A stretch of 64,000 nt of DNA from Piper betle (lineage: Eukaryota; Streptophyta; Magnoliopsida; Piperales; Piperaceae): contig JAURVB010004958.1 in NCBI GenBank assembly GCA_033002965.1, positions 1-64,000 on the forward strand, read 5' to 3'. A program made the translations under genes and the position numbers. Every line of letters begins with the position of its first letter. Positions within the stretch are counted from its first letter, which is position 1. Below the pieces are notes generated by a model that was not told the DNA's origin, searched no databases, and saw only the letters and a list, made by a program, of their open reading frames with translations. This document shows, in pieces, positions 13,022 to 25,002 of the stretch.

Positions 13022-14111
13022 GTTTGGTCGTTACTTCAGCCATCCTTGTATGCGTCCGGAATAGGGAAGGGTACCTGCAGCTATTTGGTGCAGAGAATAA
13101 ACAGTTCCCTTGTTTTGAGAAGTGAAGGTACCCCATAAGCAATTATCGCCGAAAAAAATCATACAACAGAAATCAGTAAGTATGTCCATGGTCGAAATCA
13201 CAGTCGACTTTGCATTTTCCTTGAGTTGGATGGAACTTGGTGACGATGCAATACCAAGTATTTGATTCAATTTGATGTTAGTAAATTATTATTACATGGA
13301 ATGGATGGAACTTGTAAGTTACAAACCCAGCTGTGTAATGTTGTAATTTTGAGATAATAAATAGAGGGGCATCCAGTGTACAAGGTAACGTGCCTGTGGG
13401 CATGAATAAAGCTTGCAATTGACCAAGGTAATGCCTTCTCACCAGATTGGCTTGAAGGGTAGATAAACTCTGCACTTGGCCTTGCCAAATGGCTAATAAT
13501 AATCCCTGAAAAAACCTTTAATAATCTTCGACACTAAGTTAATTATTTATATTATATAGAATAGAAAACTGTTTTTAATTTTTAATAATTATCACAAAAT
13601 CATTAAGATTATCAAATTCATCACAAAAAATATCATTAATCTTGTCAAAAATATGCATCTTTTATGTATTGGCAATAAAATCAAACTGTTATTAGCTGTG
13701 AAGCAGGTAGATGGCAATAAACAGCTCCATAGGCCAATAATTTTCCTTCTCGAATACAAATGAAGCATCTGACCAATTTTACACTTGAGCAGTGAGCACC
13801 GTAAATTAGATCAAATCAACCCAGCTCCCTCCCCACAACAGCAATGAATAAAGAAGTGAACCAATAATACACCTCATTCAGCACTGTAGAAAGGATGGCA
13901 ACATAGACAAGATACGGATCTCAAATGGAAGTTCTACGTGCCCAAACCACAAGTCTGGCTACAAAATATGCCTGATCATATGAGATCCAAACACTTTGCC
14001 CAGACATGTCTAATTGGGAAATCAAATAACCTTCTAAGACCAGGTTATGTGCTGATGGGACTCAATTTTCCCACAATCTTGGTTGCCACAAGATCAGTGA
14101 AGATAAATAGT
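13022..14111. other. Convergent intergenic region between PEX5 and the enhancer-of-polycomb-like gene
   Basis: This should contain the 3' UTRs of both neighbours, which point toward each other. AT content is moderate, with an AT-rich stretch around 13500-13690. No further gene or clear repeat was found. Confidence 0.5.
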
Positions 14112-17100
14112 TCATCCCCGTGGAGAATTAGCATCCCTAGAATTATATGGATTACTTGTTTGATAAATAGGTGCTCCCGAAAGTGGATTCCATCTATCAA
14201 AGATGATTCGTCCTCCTCTACCTATTCGACCGCGAAAATTGTATGATGGGCATGTGGAACCATTTTCCGTTGGAGGTTCCTGTGGAGGGGCAATGCCCGC
14301 TGCAGCCAATAGTTCTGGAAGTAAAGGTTTCGTGAACAGTAAGACTGGTTCATGAGGATCCTGCAAAAATGCAAATTTTGTATCAGGCACGTGAAAAAAC
14401 TAGCTGGAAGACTGGAATTTCAGACACATTAGCAACCAAAAATAAGTAAGAAACAGAAAGAAAGTTGATTTCAATTTTCAAAACATTAATAGAAAATTTA
14501 CAAAAGTAACTTGCCCGGCCCCGGTCGCAAAAAATAGAATTTACCTCTTCAAGAAGCCATCCATGGGTTAAGTTTTTCCTCTTCAAATCTTGTTTCATGC
14601 GTCCTGCTGGGACCATCTTCAGCCTAGAGTCTGAGTTGTGAAACATGCCTGGTCGAGTCCGAGGTCTGTTGCGATAACTCATGTCATCTTCTGAGTCGAC
14701 ATATTCATCTTCACCACCAAATCTTCCAGAGAATGATGCATATCCGTGAAGAGCAAAACAATCTTCAACAAGCTGGGCCTCATTCTGCACAAAGTTAGTT
14801 GCAATTGCTAGCTGATAAACAGGCATGTGGTGTAATAACGGAAATCCTTTGTGCACAACCAAAATTTTCCCCACTTTTCCCCACCTTGACCTTGACTGGC
14901 CAAAAAAATTGCCATGTAACCATGATCCACATGGCTAATTCAATGAGCCAATCAAACTCAAGGTGGGGAAAAGTGGGGAAAATTTTAGTGATGCACATAG
15001 CATTACTCGTGTAATACCATTATCCATTTCCTAGCAACCTAAATCGTAACAGGCAATATCTACAAACAAACTGTTCTCAAGCCAAAAGCCAAGGAAGTGA
15101 TCATTAATACCCTGTATTTAAGTTGAATCCGTTGAAGGTTGACTTCATTTTCCATGAGCTCGCGCTTCTTCTCTTCCCTCTGAATTTTATTACATTAATG
15201 TTTCACTGACAATGTTTTTACCTAAAAAATAACCAGGGCAATACCCATCAAATTCTTTAAAAGTTGAAGCAGGTAAAAGTACCTTAATCAGGGCTGCTAG
15301 TATCATCTGAGCTTGATCTAAATTGCGTCTGACCTGAAAGACACAAAACACTTTTAGCAGCAGTATTTGATGGTTTGCCGCTTTTTCAAAAATCAAACAG
15401 ATATCCTGACTTAAAATAAAATTAAACATAACTGTGACCATTCACACCTCACATGTAATATTGTACAAATAAATGCAAGAACATGATATCATGAAGTAAG
15501 ATGATTCTTTCTAAATTGCTTAGAAGCTCCACTATTACTCAATGCCTCAGCACAAAGCCAGTAACATCTATACTAATAGTAATTTAACACAGTTAACATC
15601 TGATATTATTTAAACCTCAACACACATCCAATCATGCACGCTTCACTGAAAGAAATACGGTTCAAGAACCAGGAAATAGACCTGAGTAGATAGTATATGC
15701 ACAAGCAAGGGCCACATTAAGCTCAGGCAATCTCGCAGAGGAAAGGGTACCAAAAAGAGTAATAACTCTGGGGTCACAAAAAAACAGACAAGTAATTCTG
15801 CAAACCTGACGAAGCTTCTCGAAAGACTGGACATTGTTTTCACGCCTTTGCATCTACAAACCAAAAAAAAAACAAAGATCAAAGCATGAAAAAGGGAATT
15901 CAATGGTCTCATTAACCAGAAGAAGAGTGCTAAAATTTATAGCTCTGCATATGAAAGCCCCAGGATCTGAAAGTCTGCCAAGCAGGAAGGTGCTTCATAA
16001 AGAAACTTGTCATATCACAAGAATTGATCACATACCTTCCTAGTGTGAAGTCGATGAGCTTTCTCCCTAGGCCTGAACACATTGTAGGGATTCGTATCAT
16101 GCACTGGAGGAGGTGGCTAAGAAAAGAACAAAAAAAAAGAGAAATATAAGCCAATGGTTAGTACTCAAAAATGATGCTATCACTGAAATTAGATGGCATA
16201 AACAACTTCTAAAGAACAGAAATAAAATGCCAGGGGATGAGAGTTTTCCAATTTAAAAAAGTGAAGAAAAAAAGGAAACTGGCAGTAAAAGCAATAGAAA
16301 GAAGTTTAGTTTGTTAAACATAAGGAACAGCTCGGATGACTGTCCTCTATCAGATACATCTCAAGTATAAAGACTACACAGGCAACCTACAGCTAGGGAC
16401 AGCTCACAGAATCAATATCAGTCTCTTAACTTTATAACACTACAAAATATAATCAATTGCACAAACATATGATTTACAATTTCCAACATCCACAACAGCT
16501 TTTTCTTTAAGAACCTAATCATATTGCTCCATAATACTTAGTCATAGGAATGAACACTTTAGGCAAATTTGACCACTTTAGTCAAGCTAAACTATCTCTT
16601 TGGAGTGTTCTAAATCACTCATAAAGATCATCCCCATTCGGAGTAAAGGGAAATCTTATGGTAACGCAAACTGCGTTTTTATCAAGACCATGAAATATCC
16701 AGTATCTGCAACCTTCATAACTTAACAAAATTTATTTCTTTGGGCCTCCATGTCTCGCTTGTTTTTCATTCTGTTAAGAATGTTCTCAGGTTGTTAGCAT
16801 TTCCGAACAAACTGAGAGGATCCTTGAAACAGTTTTCTCTCAGTAAGAGGAACATAACTAATAAGAATACTTACGTTTATGCTATTATACAAATTTACTG
16901 GCCTGATCACTATGTAAGCTTTTCAGGATAAGCTGGATGGAAAAGAATTTTAAGATATTAATGATCTAACATACAATTTAAATTATAATAAATTTAGTAA
17001 TCACCTGCAATCGACGTAGAATAGGCTTTTGCCACTGTTCTCTCTGTTTAAAAAGTGCAAAAATGGTCATATCAATAATCCCCCTTAGAGTTAAGCAAAC

Positions 17101-19130
17101 TAATCCGAAGAGAACATAATCACAGAAACACAAGCTATGATGTTCAAAAGGACACTTACTTTTGCTTTCCAATAGTTGTAAACAGACTGCAAAACTACAT
17201 ATCTAACACTAAGGGTTTGCAAGGCCTGCAACAAAAGGAAAACACATGAGCTGCAAAAAAGTGGAAACAACAGATTCTTCCAGTGAAAAAAACATAGGAA
17301 TATTTGGTTATGTAACAACTAAATAAAAAACAAAAAGCTACTATGATGCCGTGTCTTTATCATAGCAATTAGTCAAGACATATTAAAATATTAATTCCAA
17401 ACAACCATACAAAGAAATGCTCAGCTTTTGTACAACAGATAAAACTTATATAGAAACAGGGCCAGAAATACTGAGACAATGTTCATGAGTGGAACCAACA
17501 TTATTTAAGAAGAATTACAACTTTGCATATATGTAAGCACACTTAAAAATGATGTAAAATAAATTAACAAAACAAAGAAGATAACATTATGAACATATAA
17601 TGAGGAGTTAAAACAGAAAAGTTCTATTCTTTCAGATCTAAGAGATAAGTGTAAAATTCACCTCAGCAGCAGAATCTAACTGAAGAAGAGCAGGAATTGG
17701 GGAACCAATAGTAGGTGTTATAATTCCTGCTCTTTCTCGTGTTTTGTGATCCAGAACCTCCAATTTAAAAAGAATCGTCTCAAACCTGTGTTAGAAGCAA
17801 CTTGCTTTTTTAAGTAAATGGACAAGTTTCAATGAACCTTTGTAACCCATTCATAAATCAATTTGATTTTTTTAAAAAATATACAAGCAACCAACAGAGC
17901 GGTTGCACTTGGTAAAGCCTACTGAAAAAATATATGCATATAACCCCTGTAGCCCTTCTGCACTCTCTAAATTCTTATTCCATGTAAAAGCATGTCATAT
18001 TGATCAAGCCATTCTGGTCAATGGCATACAAATAAGTAGCCGGAGCAGCAAAGGGAGTGAAAAACTTATTCTCAATTAAGAAATGATTTTGCTGAAAATC
18101 AACATACTTTTCAGGTGTTAGAGTTCTTCCTTCATTGTTAAATTCTTCCAGCCAATCCTCATCTTCGTTGTCCAGATCATATTCAACAAATTCTGCAATC
18201 TCTGATCTAGCTGCACATGAAAAGAAAATTACCATGCCCCTACTCTGAAGTAAATAATATCAGGCACAAAAGAATTCGAGGGCAGGGACCCTAAACTAGG
18301 AATACATGCAATTACCAAAGGCAAGTTTTTTTATGGCCGGATGCCCTTCCTGACACCAACCCTCCTCCTTTATCCGGGTTTGATACCGGCAATGCAGAAG
18401 CATTAGTGGATTTGCAAACAAAAATTTTCTGTAAACAAAAAACGTGGCAGAGTAAGATACCTCCCCTTCCACGTAGATATGATGTAGGCTGTGCAAATGT
18501 GCGTGCATAATCTGTTTCATATGTGTCAACATTGACAAATTGTGGTATTGGGATTTCTGCAGCAGGTTTCTTGCTTGCAGTATGAGGCACCTGAAATAAA
18601 AATAAAGATAAAAAACTAATAAATGAACATACTGCAAAATAAAGAGGCACCTGAAAACCAAATAGCTTGTATAATTGTTAATTGAATGCAGAATTTGGCA
18701 TAACTGTTACCACAACGTAAAATGATAACACAAAAGCAGTACTGATCACAACCAACATGGCAAAGTCTATTTTTAACCCCAAAAAAATAATGATCTGATA
18801 AAAATAAATAATTGAGTCTGCACTGGATGCAGAGCTTGAAATAAGATTATGCAGTGCATGGGTTGTGCCAGAGGTAAGAACATTTTACAGCAAAAAATAG
18901 ATAAGTATACACACACAGATGAATGTGAGTGTAGGAGTGATTGAGAAAGAGCAACACATTCACCGCCAGTATAATACCTCTGCCTCAACTTCAGCTGCCA
19001 GTCGATGTATCTGGGTATTACGGGTGGAAGTGTTTGCAAGCTCGTCATCCTCAAACTCTTTTATGGATTTCACAATAGGGAGCTTCTTGTGGATGTCAAG
19101 AGGGCGAGGCCGAAACGACAGTCTACTCAT
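14112..19130 (-). CDS. Enhancer of polycomb-like (EPL1 family) chromatin protein, 12 coding exons
   Basis: Plant homologue of Epl1/EPC, the scaffold subunit of NuA4-type histone acetyltransferase (Piccolo module), nuclear. Coding exons on the minus strand: 19130-18978, 18590-18461, 18210-18108, 17785-17662, 17225-17160, 17043-17005, 16116-16036, 15853-15806, 15333-15283, 15179-15111, 14784-14545, 14360-14112, giving 450 residues with all phases consistent. The N terminus MSRLSFRPRPLDIHKKLPIV, followed by SKKPAAEIPIPQFV, FVEYDLDNEDEDWLEEF and NPYNVFRPREKAHRLHTRK, defines the EPL1 domain. MQRRENNVQSFEKLRQ follows it, then a short acidic and basic tail. All introns are GT-AG. An inverted-repeat MITE sits in the intron between 15111 and 14784. 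The 5' UTR is probably in the GC-rich stretch at 19900-20200, perhaps interrupted by an intron. Similar to the Arabidopsis At1g16690/At1g79020 type. Confidence 0.93.
14852..14997. mobile_element. Small inverted-repeat element (MITE) in an intron
   Basis: About 134 bp with terminal inverted repeats: AAAATTTTCCCCACTTTTCC at the left (from 14861) and its reverse complement at the right (to about 14987), continuing into CACCTTGA. The direct repeat TGCACA lies at both sides (14852-14857 and 14992-14997) and may be part of an 8-bp target duplication with mismatches, which would suggest a hAT-type or related MITE. It contains no coding sequence. It lies in an intron of the enhancer-of-polycomb-like gene. 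Confidence 0.7.
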
Positions 19131-21262
19131 GTCCGCACATCTCCTGCTCTATCATATAATTTCTTCCAAAATTCATACTGTCCCCATAACAATTGCACAC
19201 TCCCAACGCCCGCCTAATAGGTTATCACCCACCTCTTAACTGCAATGCAAACTTCAAAATCATACACGAAAAGTCAAATTCTAGCAAATTTGATTAGCTA
19301 GTTAAAATCTAAAAAACAAACAAAGGCCATACGTTTCCTTTTGTTTTTTAAAAAGAACTGTGATGTAACTTCAATGTAACACTGCCGGCAATGCCCCCCC
19401 ACACCAACTACATCAAAACAGAACAGCAAATTCAATCTTGAATTCCATGCTTGCCCAACCAATGCAAATGTACCAAAAGAAAAAACAACAAAGCAAATAA
19501 AATTGAATCAATTGTTTAGCTATAATTAAACAAAGGCCATCCATTTCTTAGATGAACAAGCCACTGCAATACAGTAACAATGTAACACAGCCCACACCTC
19601 CCATCAGAACAGAAAATTCAATCACGACGCAGATGAGCACTTCCTCAATTCGAATTCAAAGCCTGCCCAAGCAATGCAAATGTAGCCAAAAAACGAAGCA
19701 AGTAAAATTGAATCAACTATACAACACCATGAAATCAAGTGCAATGACGAGCACAATAGAACGATTCGCTAACAAGAACAACACACAAACCAGCTCCCAC
19801 GCACAATACATGAAGCAAATCCAAAGGTTGCACAGTGAAACTTGTACAGAGCTCCAATGCCCTAGTTAAAATCACCACAATTGCCCCCAAATTGACGAAA
19901 GAATCGAACTTGGACGCCCGAAAATGGAAGAACTCCAACCAGACTCACCCCCGCAGACGCCGAAACTGGCGGCAAAACCGACCTCGGGGTGCAAACCCGC
20001 GCCTTTTTGGGGAATTTGAATTCCACGGCGAGGGAGGGCAAGTCCAACGGTGGCGAGTCGGAGCTCGGGGCGGGGAGGAAGGTTCCAGTGGCAGAGATAG
20101 CGGAGACGGCGGGGCAGAGCGGTGGCGGGGGCGATCTAGGGCACAGGTGAGGGGAGGAGGAAGAGGGAAGTGGAAATATGGGAAAGTGAGGGGGGCGCGA
20201 GTGTAATATACGCATATTTGAAGGAGTTTTATGTTAAAATGTTTAAAATAAGGGAGGTTATTGCTATAATAATAGAGACAAGGGAGGGGTAAACAAACTC
20301 AATTGCCTCGGCCCCTCGACTAACGGGAAGTTTGGCCGGCTGGGTCTTTGAGCCTCGCTATATTTTTATTTATAGATTATATTATTATAATTAAAATAGA
20401 CTTTGATGGTTTTTTATTTATTATTAATAAAAAATATATAATAATTTAAATTTTTTATTATATATTCCATTTTAAAAAATGAAATATAATTAAGTAAATA
20501 GTACAATTATTTTTTATATTTTAATTGGTTGAATTTCCTATTTTCACTAGATATAATTTTTCAGACTTGGAACTAAAAATTAATTAATTAATTAATCATG
20601 AATAAAATTTACTTTTTCTTAATATAAAAATTTTACAATATATTTTTTCCAGGTACTGTTGCAAGATGAGTTACTAGCAACATTACATTTTTTTTCTAAA
20701 AAATTGGTGGCTTAAATTGTTTATTGTAATTAATGTAAGATAATTTGCCAAAAATATGTGGGTTATATTGTGAAAAATGGAAATTGTTTTATTCTCGTGA
20801 AAAAAATATAATTTTTAATATATAATATAATAAATATAAAATTATAAATAATTATTTTATAATGTAACAAAAATAATTAATCATAAAATAAATCGTTTTA
20901 TATTAAATATAACATGCAATAATAACATACTCACGTGTAAAAGTCCACAGCTTCTTTTTCATAGTCATAATTATAATTCAATTAATTTTTAAAAAAATTT
21001 AATTTTTATTTATTAATTCTTCAAATCTAGGTTGGCCCTTGAATTAACTATGGATAAACTCGATTGAAGATTACTAATCTATCTGTCCGCTCGTTAATTA
21101 TGGACAAACTCAATTGAAGATACGAAATCTATCTGTTTGAGCATATCTCTCAAAGTTGTTGGTCTATATCTCTTTATATCTCTATATCTCCTTATATATA
21201 TATATATATATGTTAGCGTTCGGAGTAGAGAAAGAGGGTAGGTTTTCAGAAGGAGAGTAACC
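19131..21262. other. Divergent intergenic region: EPL promoter/5' UTR and STP promoter
   Basis: The two flanking genes point away from each other. The GC-rich block at about 19900-20210 ends abruptly and is the probable transcription start of the enhancer-of-polycomb-like gene. From about 20340 to 21180 the DNA is AT-rich without a gene. A TATATA run at about 21192-21211 lies about 50 bp before the STP start codon and could hold the STP TATA box, although its repetitive nature makes this weak. Two short related motifs (GGATAAACTCGATTGAAGAT and GGACAAACTCAATTGAAGAT) recur at about 21052 and 21102. Confidence 0.45.
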
Positions 21263-23338
21263 ATGGCCGGGGGAGCATTACCAGGAGGTGGAGAAGTGAA
21301 GGATTACCCCGGGAAGATGACTGCCTATGTTATCTTTACATGTTTTATTGGCGCAACTGGTGGTTTAATTTTTGGATATGATCTTGGCGTCTCCGGTATT
21401 AAAAAAGAAAAGATTTTTGTTTATCTTGGTTATATTTCTTTTTCGTTCTATGTATTTGATCATTTTATTGCAATATGGGTTTGATTTTTTCTTTATATTT
21501 TATATTTTTATTTTTCGTTCTATGTGTTTGATCATTGGTTTTCAATTTTGGGCTTGATTTGGAATGGTTGTAGGGGGTGTGACGTCCATGGATTCGTTCT
21601 TGAAGGAGTTCTTCCCATCGGTGTACCACAAGGCCAAGGTTGCGGTTGACACCAATCAGTACTGCAAGTTTGATAGCGAACTGCTCACCCTCTTCACATC
21701 TTCTCTTTACATAGCCGCCTTGTTGGCCTCCTTGGTGGCTTCCAAGATCACCAGGAAGTTTGGCCGGAAGGTGTCCATGTTGGCCGGAGGAGTTATCTTC
21801 GTGGCCGGCTCCGCCCTCAATGCTGCGGCCACCAACGTCGCTATGCTTATCATAGGCAGACTTCTCCTCGGCTTTGGTATTGGGTTTGCTAACCAAGTAA
21901 GTTCACACATACAGATACAAAACTTGTCATGTATAAATATACTTACTAATTTCAACGTTCGCAATATTGCTATTGCTACATATGAACGTGAGTTCTCAAA
22001 TTTATGAACGCTCTAGATTTGCCATGCATGCGTGTTTATGTAGTTGTCATCAGAAATTTTTCGTATTGTTTTTAGATTTATGTTTAATGGTATATATTGT
22101 TTAAAGATGATTAATTTTCAATTTGTTTAAACAAATTATGCACAGTCGGTACCGGTTTATCTAGCCGAAGTTGCACCAGCCCGGTACCGAGGATTGTTCA
22201 ATATGTGGTTCCAACTCATGATCACCATCGGCATCTTCGTCGCCAACCTCCTCAATTACTATGTTGCCAAGATTGAAGGTGGGTGGGGATGGCGTATTAG
22301 CCTCGGCGGCGCCGCCGTCCCTGGTCTGATCATGGCATTTGGGTCTTTGGTCCTCCCAGACAGCCCCAACTCCTTGATAGATCGCGGCGAGGAGGACATG
22401 GCCTTGGCAACGTTGAAAAAGATCCGCGGCACCGACGACGTGGACGAGGAGTTCCGGGACCTCCAAGCCGCTGCCAAGGCGGCCAAGGAGGTGAAGACGC
22501 CGTGGAAGAACATCACCAAGAGGAAGTACAGGCCTTCCTTTGTCATGGTCATGGCAATACCCTTTTTCCAGCAGCTAACTGGGATCAACGTTATCACCTT
22601 CTATGCACCAGTGCTGTACCGGACCATCGGCTTTGGTGATGAGGCTTCTCTCTATTCTGCGGTTATCTCCGGCGCCGTCAACTCTGTTTCCACCCTAGTT
22701 TCCATCGCGACGGTGGACAAGGTTGGGAGGAGGACTCTCTTCTTGGAGGGTGGCACTCAAATGTTTATTAGCCAGGTCTATATGTTTTCATACTTTCAAT
22801 AACCCAGAATTCAGAAATAGTATGTTGTGATGAACCTAACATACAAGGAGTCTATTGATATTGTTTTTTTGATTTGCAGATTATAATAGGAGCAATGATA
22901 GGGCACAAGTTCGGAATAGTAGGCAACAATGCAGTGCTTTCAAAGGCATATGCAGACACAATCCTAGCATTCATATGCATTTATGTTGCCGGCTTTGCAT
23001 GGTCATGGGGGCCTTTGGGCTGGTTGATTCCCAGTGAGGTCCTCCCATTGGAGATCAGGTCTGCTGGGCAGAGCGTAAACGTTGTGGTGAACATGTTCTT
23101 CACCTTCTGCATTGCCCAAGTGTTCCTCGCCATGCTTTGCCACATGAAGTTCTTCCTCTTCTTCTTCTTCGCCGTCTTCGTGTTCATCATGACCATCTTC
23201 ATCTACTTCTTCTTGCCGGAGACGAAGGGCGTGCCTATTGAGGAGATGATCCTGGTCTGGAAGAGACACAAGTACTGGGGCAAGTACATTTCTGATGATG
23301 ATGTTCCACAAGGATTGGGGAAACATCTTGAGCCATGA
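21263..23338 (+). CDS. STP-type monosaccharide/H+ symporter, 4 exons
   Basis: Major facilitator protein importing hexoses with protons across the plasma membrane. Exons 21263-21395, 21574-21896, 22146-22775 and 22880-23338 give 514 residues, full length for the family, with an intact frame. Visible family marks: [20 protein letters not shown] with the conserved membrane Asp at residue 40; the lid-domain cysteines Cys75 (QYCKFD) and Cys449 (AMLCHMKF), which form a disulfide in STP10; [25 protein letters not shown] (usually PDTPNSLI-RG); [49 protein letters not shown]; and the C-terminal [11 protein letters not shown]. The exon layout (short first exon, break after the FANQ motif, long third exon) fits plant STPs. 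Which sugar is carried, and which STP number applies, cannot be told from sequence alone. Confidence 0.95.
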
Positions 23339-24260
23339 AGGCGTTCACCTATGGCTGATATAAGTTTGACAATCTCCTAGCTACTTGACCATGAAAATAA
23401 GAATCAATTCATTAGTATTAGTCATCACGAAAGTTGAGCTAACCTATTAATATTTATGGATACTCTCTTTCTTTTTTTGCATAATTTTCACTAAAATTCT
23501 ATTAAACAAATTTTAAGATTCCTCAATTTAATATAACTTTGCATATTATACGATGTACATCATACCCCTCTAGTATCATAGTTAATTTCATTAAAGAAAA
23601 TTTTAGTAGACACATATAAAATCTTATTTTTTTGTATAAAAAATATATAATTTCCCGCTGACAAACACCAGTCATCTGACTTAGAATTTAGCTTCAAATT
23701 GGGTTTTTCACGAGTTGAAACCCAAATCAAATTAAATTTAATCAAATTTTGAATTGAGGGAACACTCATAACGAGAAGGTTGATCCTCATTTATAATTGT
23801 AGGCCCACCGTACTCTTATTTCCTTTCCCGTCAAATATATCATATCTATGGCGACAACCTATCATCCTATCATATCACGTATCATTTCTATAAGCATTGT
23901 CGTCAAATAGACACGAATCATTCAACACTTGTCAAGCTACGCTCACTCTCCCTGTCCCCATTATAAGTTAGAATCTCAAAATTTATCATTCATTTATCTT
24001 AACATATATATTTTTGCCACTGTCTTATTATTGTGCAGTTAAACCAAGCCTAATCGATTTTTTTTCTCCAAAAAATCTAATATATATATATATATATATA
24101 TATATTATTAAATATATTTTATATATATATTAAATATATATTAAATATATATATATATATACATTTAAAATATATATAAAACAAAGGAAACCGCCGTTTG
24201 TAGTATTTGAAGAAGGTTTCAGATTCAAAAACCCTAAGAAAGAGGAGGGGGAGAGCTTCC
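23339..24260. repeat. Intergenic AT-rich DNA with degenerate (TA)n tracts
   Basis: The 3' side of the STP gene is followed by AT-rich sequence. From about 24079 to 24180 there are long runs of TATATA alternating with TTAAATATA units. The carrier gene begins directly after this. No other gene is visible. Confidence 0.6.
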
Positions 24261-24958
24261 ATGGTGGATTCGAAAATGGCGGTTCCGACTTCCTCGCCCT
24301 CCATCTCCGACCGTCCCCAACCTCCGACGGCCATCGCCTCTTCCCCTCACTTCTTCGGTGAGCTTCTCCCCCGCTTCCCATTTGTTGAATTTTTCAATTT
24401 TTAGATAGGGCGGGGTCATTTTCTGTGAGTCGATGTAGTGGGAAAGGATTCGTCAATTTTGATGCGATTTTGTGGTTTATGATTTGATTATGATTAGTTT
24501 GGAAGGAGTTTGTGTGGGGAGCTTTGGCGGGGGCGTTTGGGGAAGGGGTGATGCACCCCATTGATACCATCAAGACCAGAGTTCAAAGCCAGGCCGTGAT
24601 TGGGGGTTACCAGGTAAACTCCCTGTTTTTGCCTCCCTTTTTTTCCTGTCTACCATTTGGAGTAGCAATGTTGTTGCATGGTAATTTGTCGTGTTCGTTG
24701 CTGTCTCATGAATGTTGTTGCTGCGTTGACATCTTTTTGTTTGTTTATTTGTGCTAATGGAATGAGCTTTGTTTGTATATTTGTCGTGTGATTGTGTGGA
24801 GTGGTGGATCAGATTATTATATGCCCCGGATTGTTTCGGGAATAGAGTTAGCTCGTGTTGTGCTTTTTCATTTTCCCTCTTTACCATCTAATTTAGAATA
24901 GCTTGTATTATGTTGTCGAAATATGATTCTGGATTCGTGAAATCCGTTGCCACACTGT

Positions 24959-25002
<44 letters not shown>

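Noticed and set aside
19862..20215. Minus-strand open frame of 117 codons (Pro/Ser-rich) upstream of the enhancer-of-polycomb-like gene
   Set aside because: It is the GC-rich presumed 5' UTR/promoter. The conserved protein starts cleanly at MSRLSFRPRP (19130).
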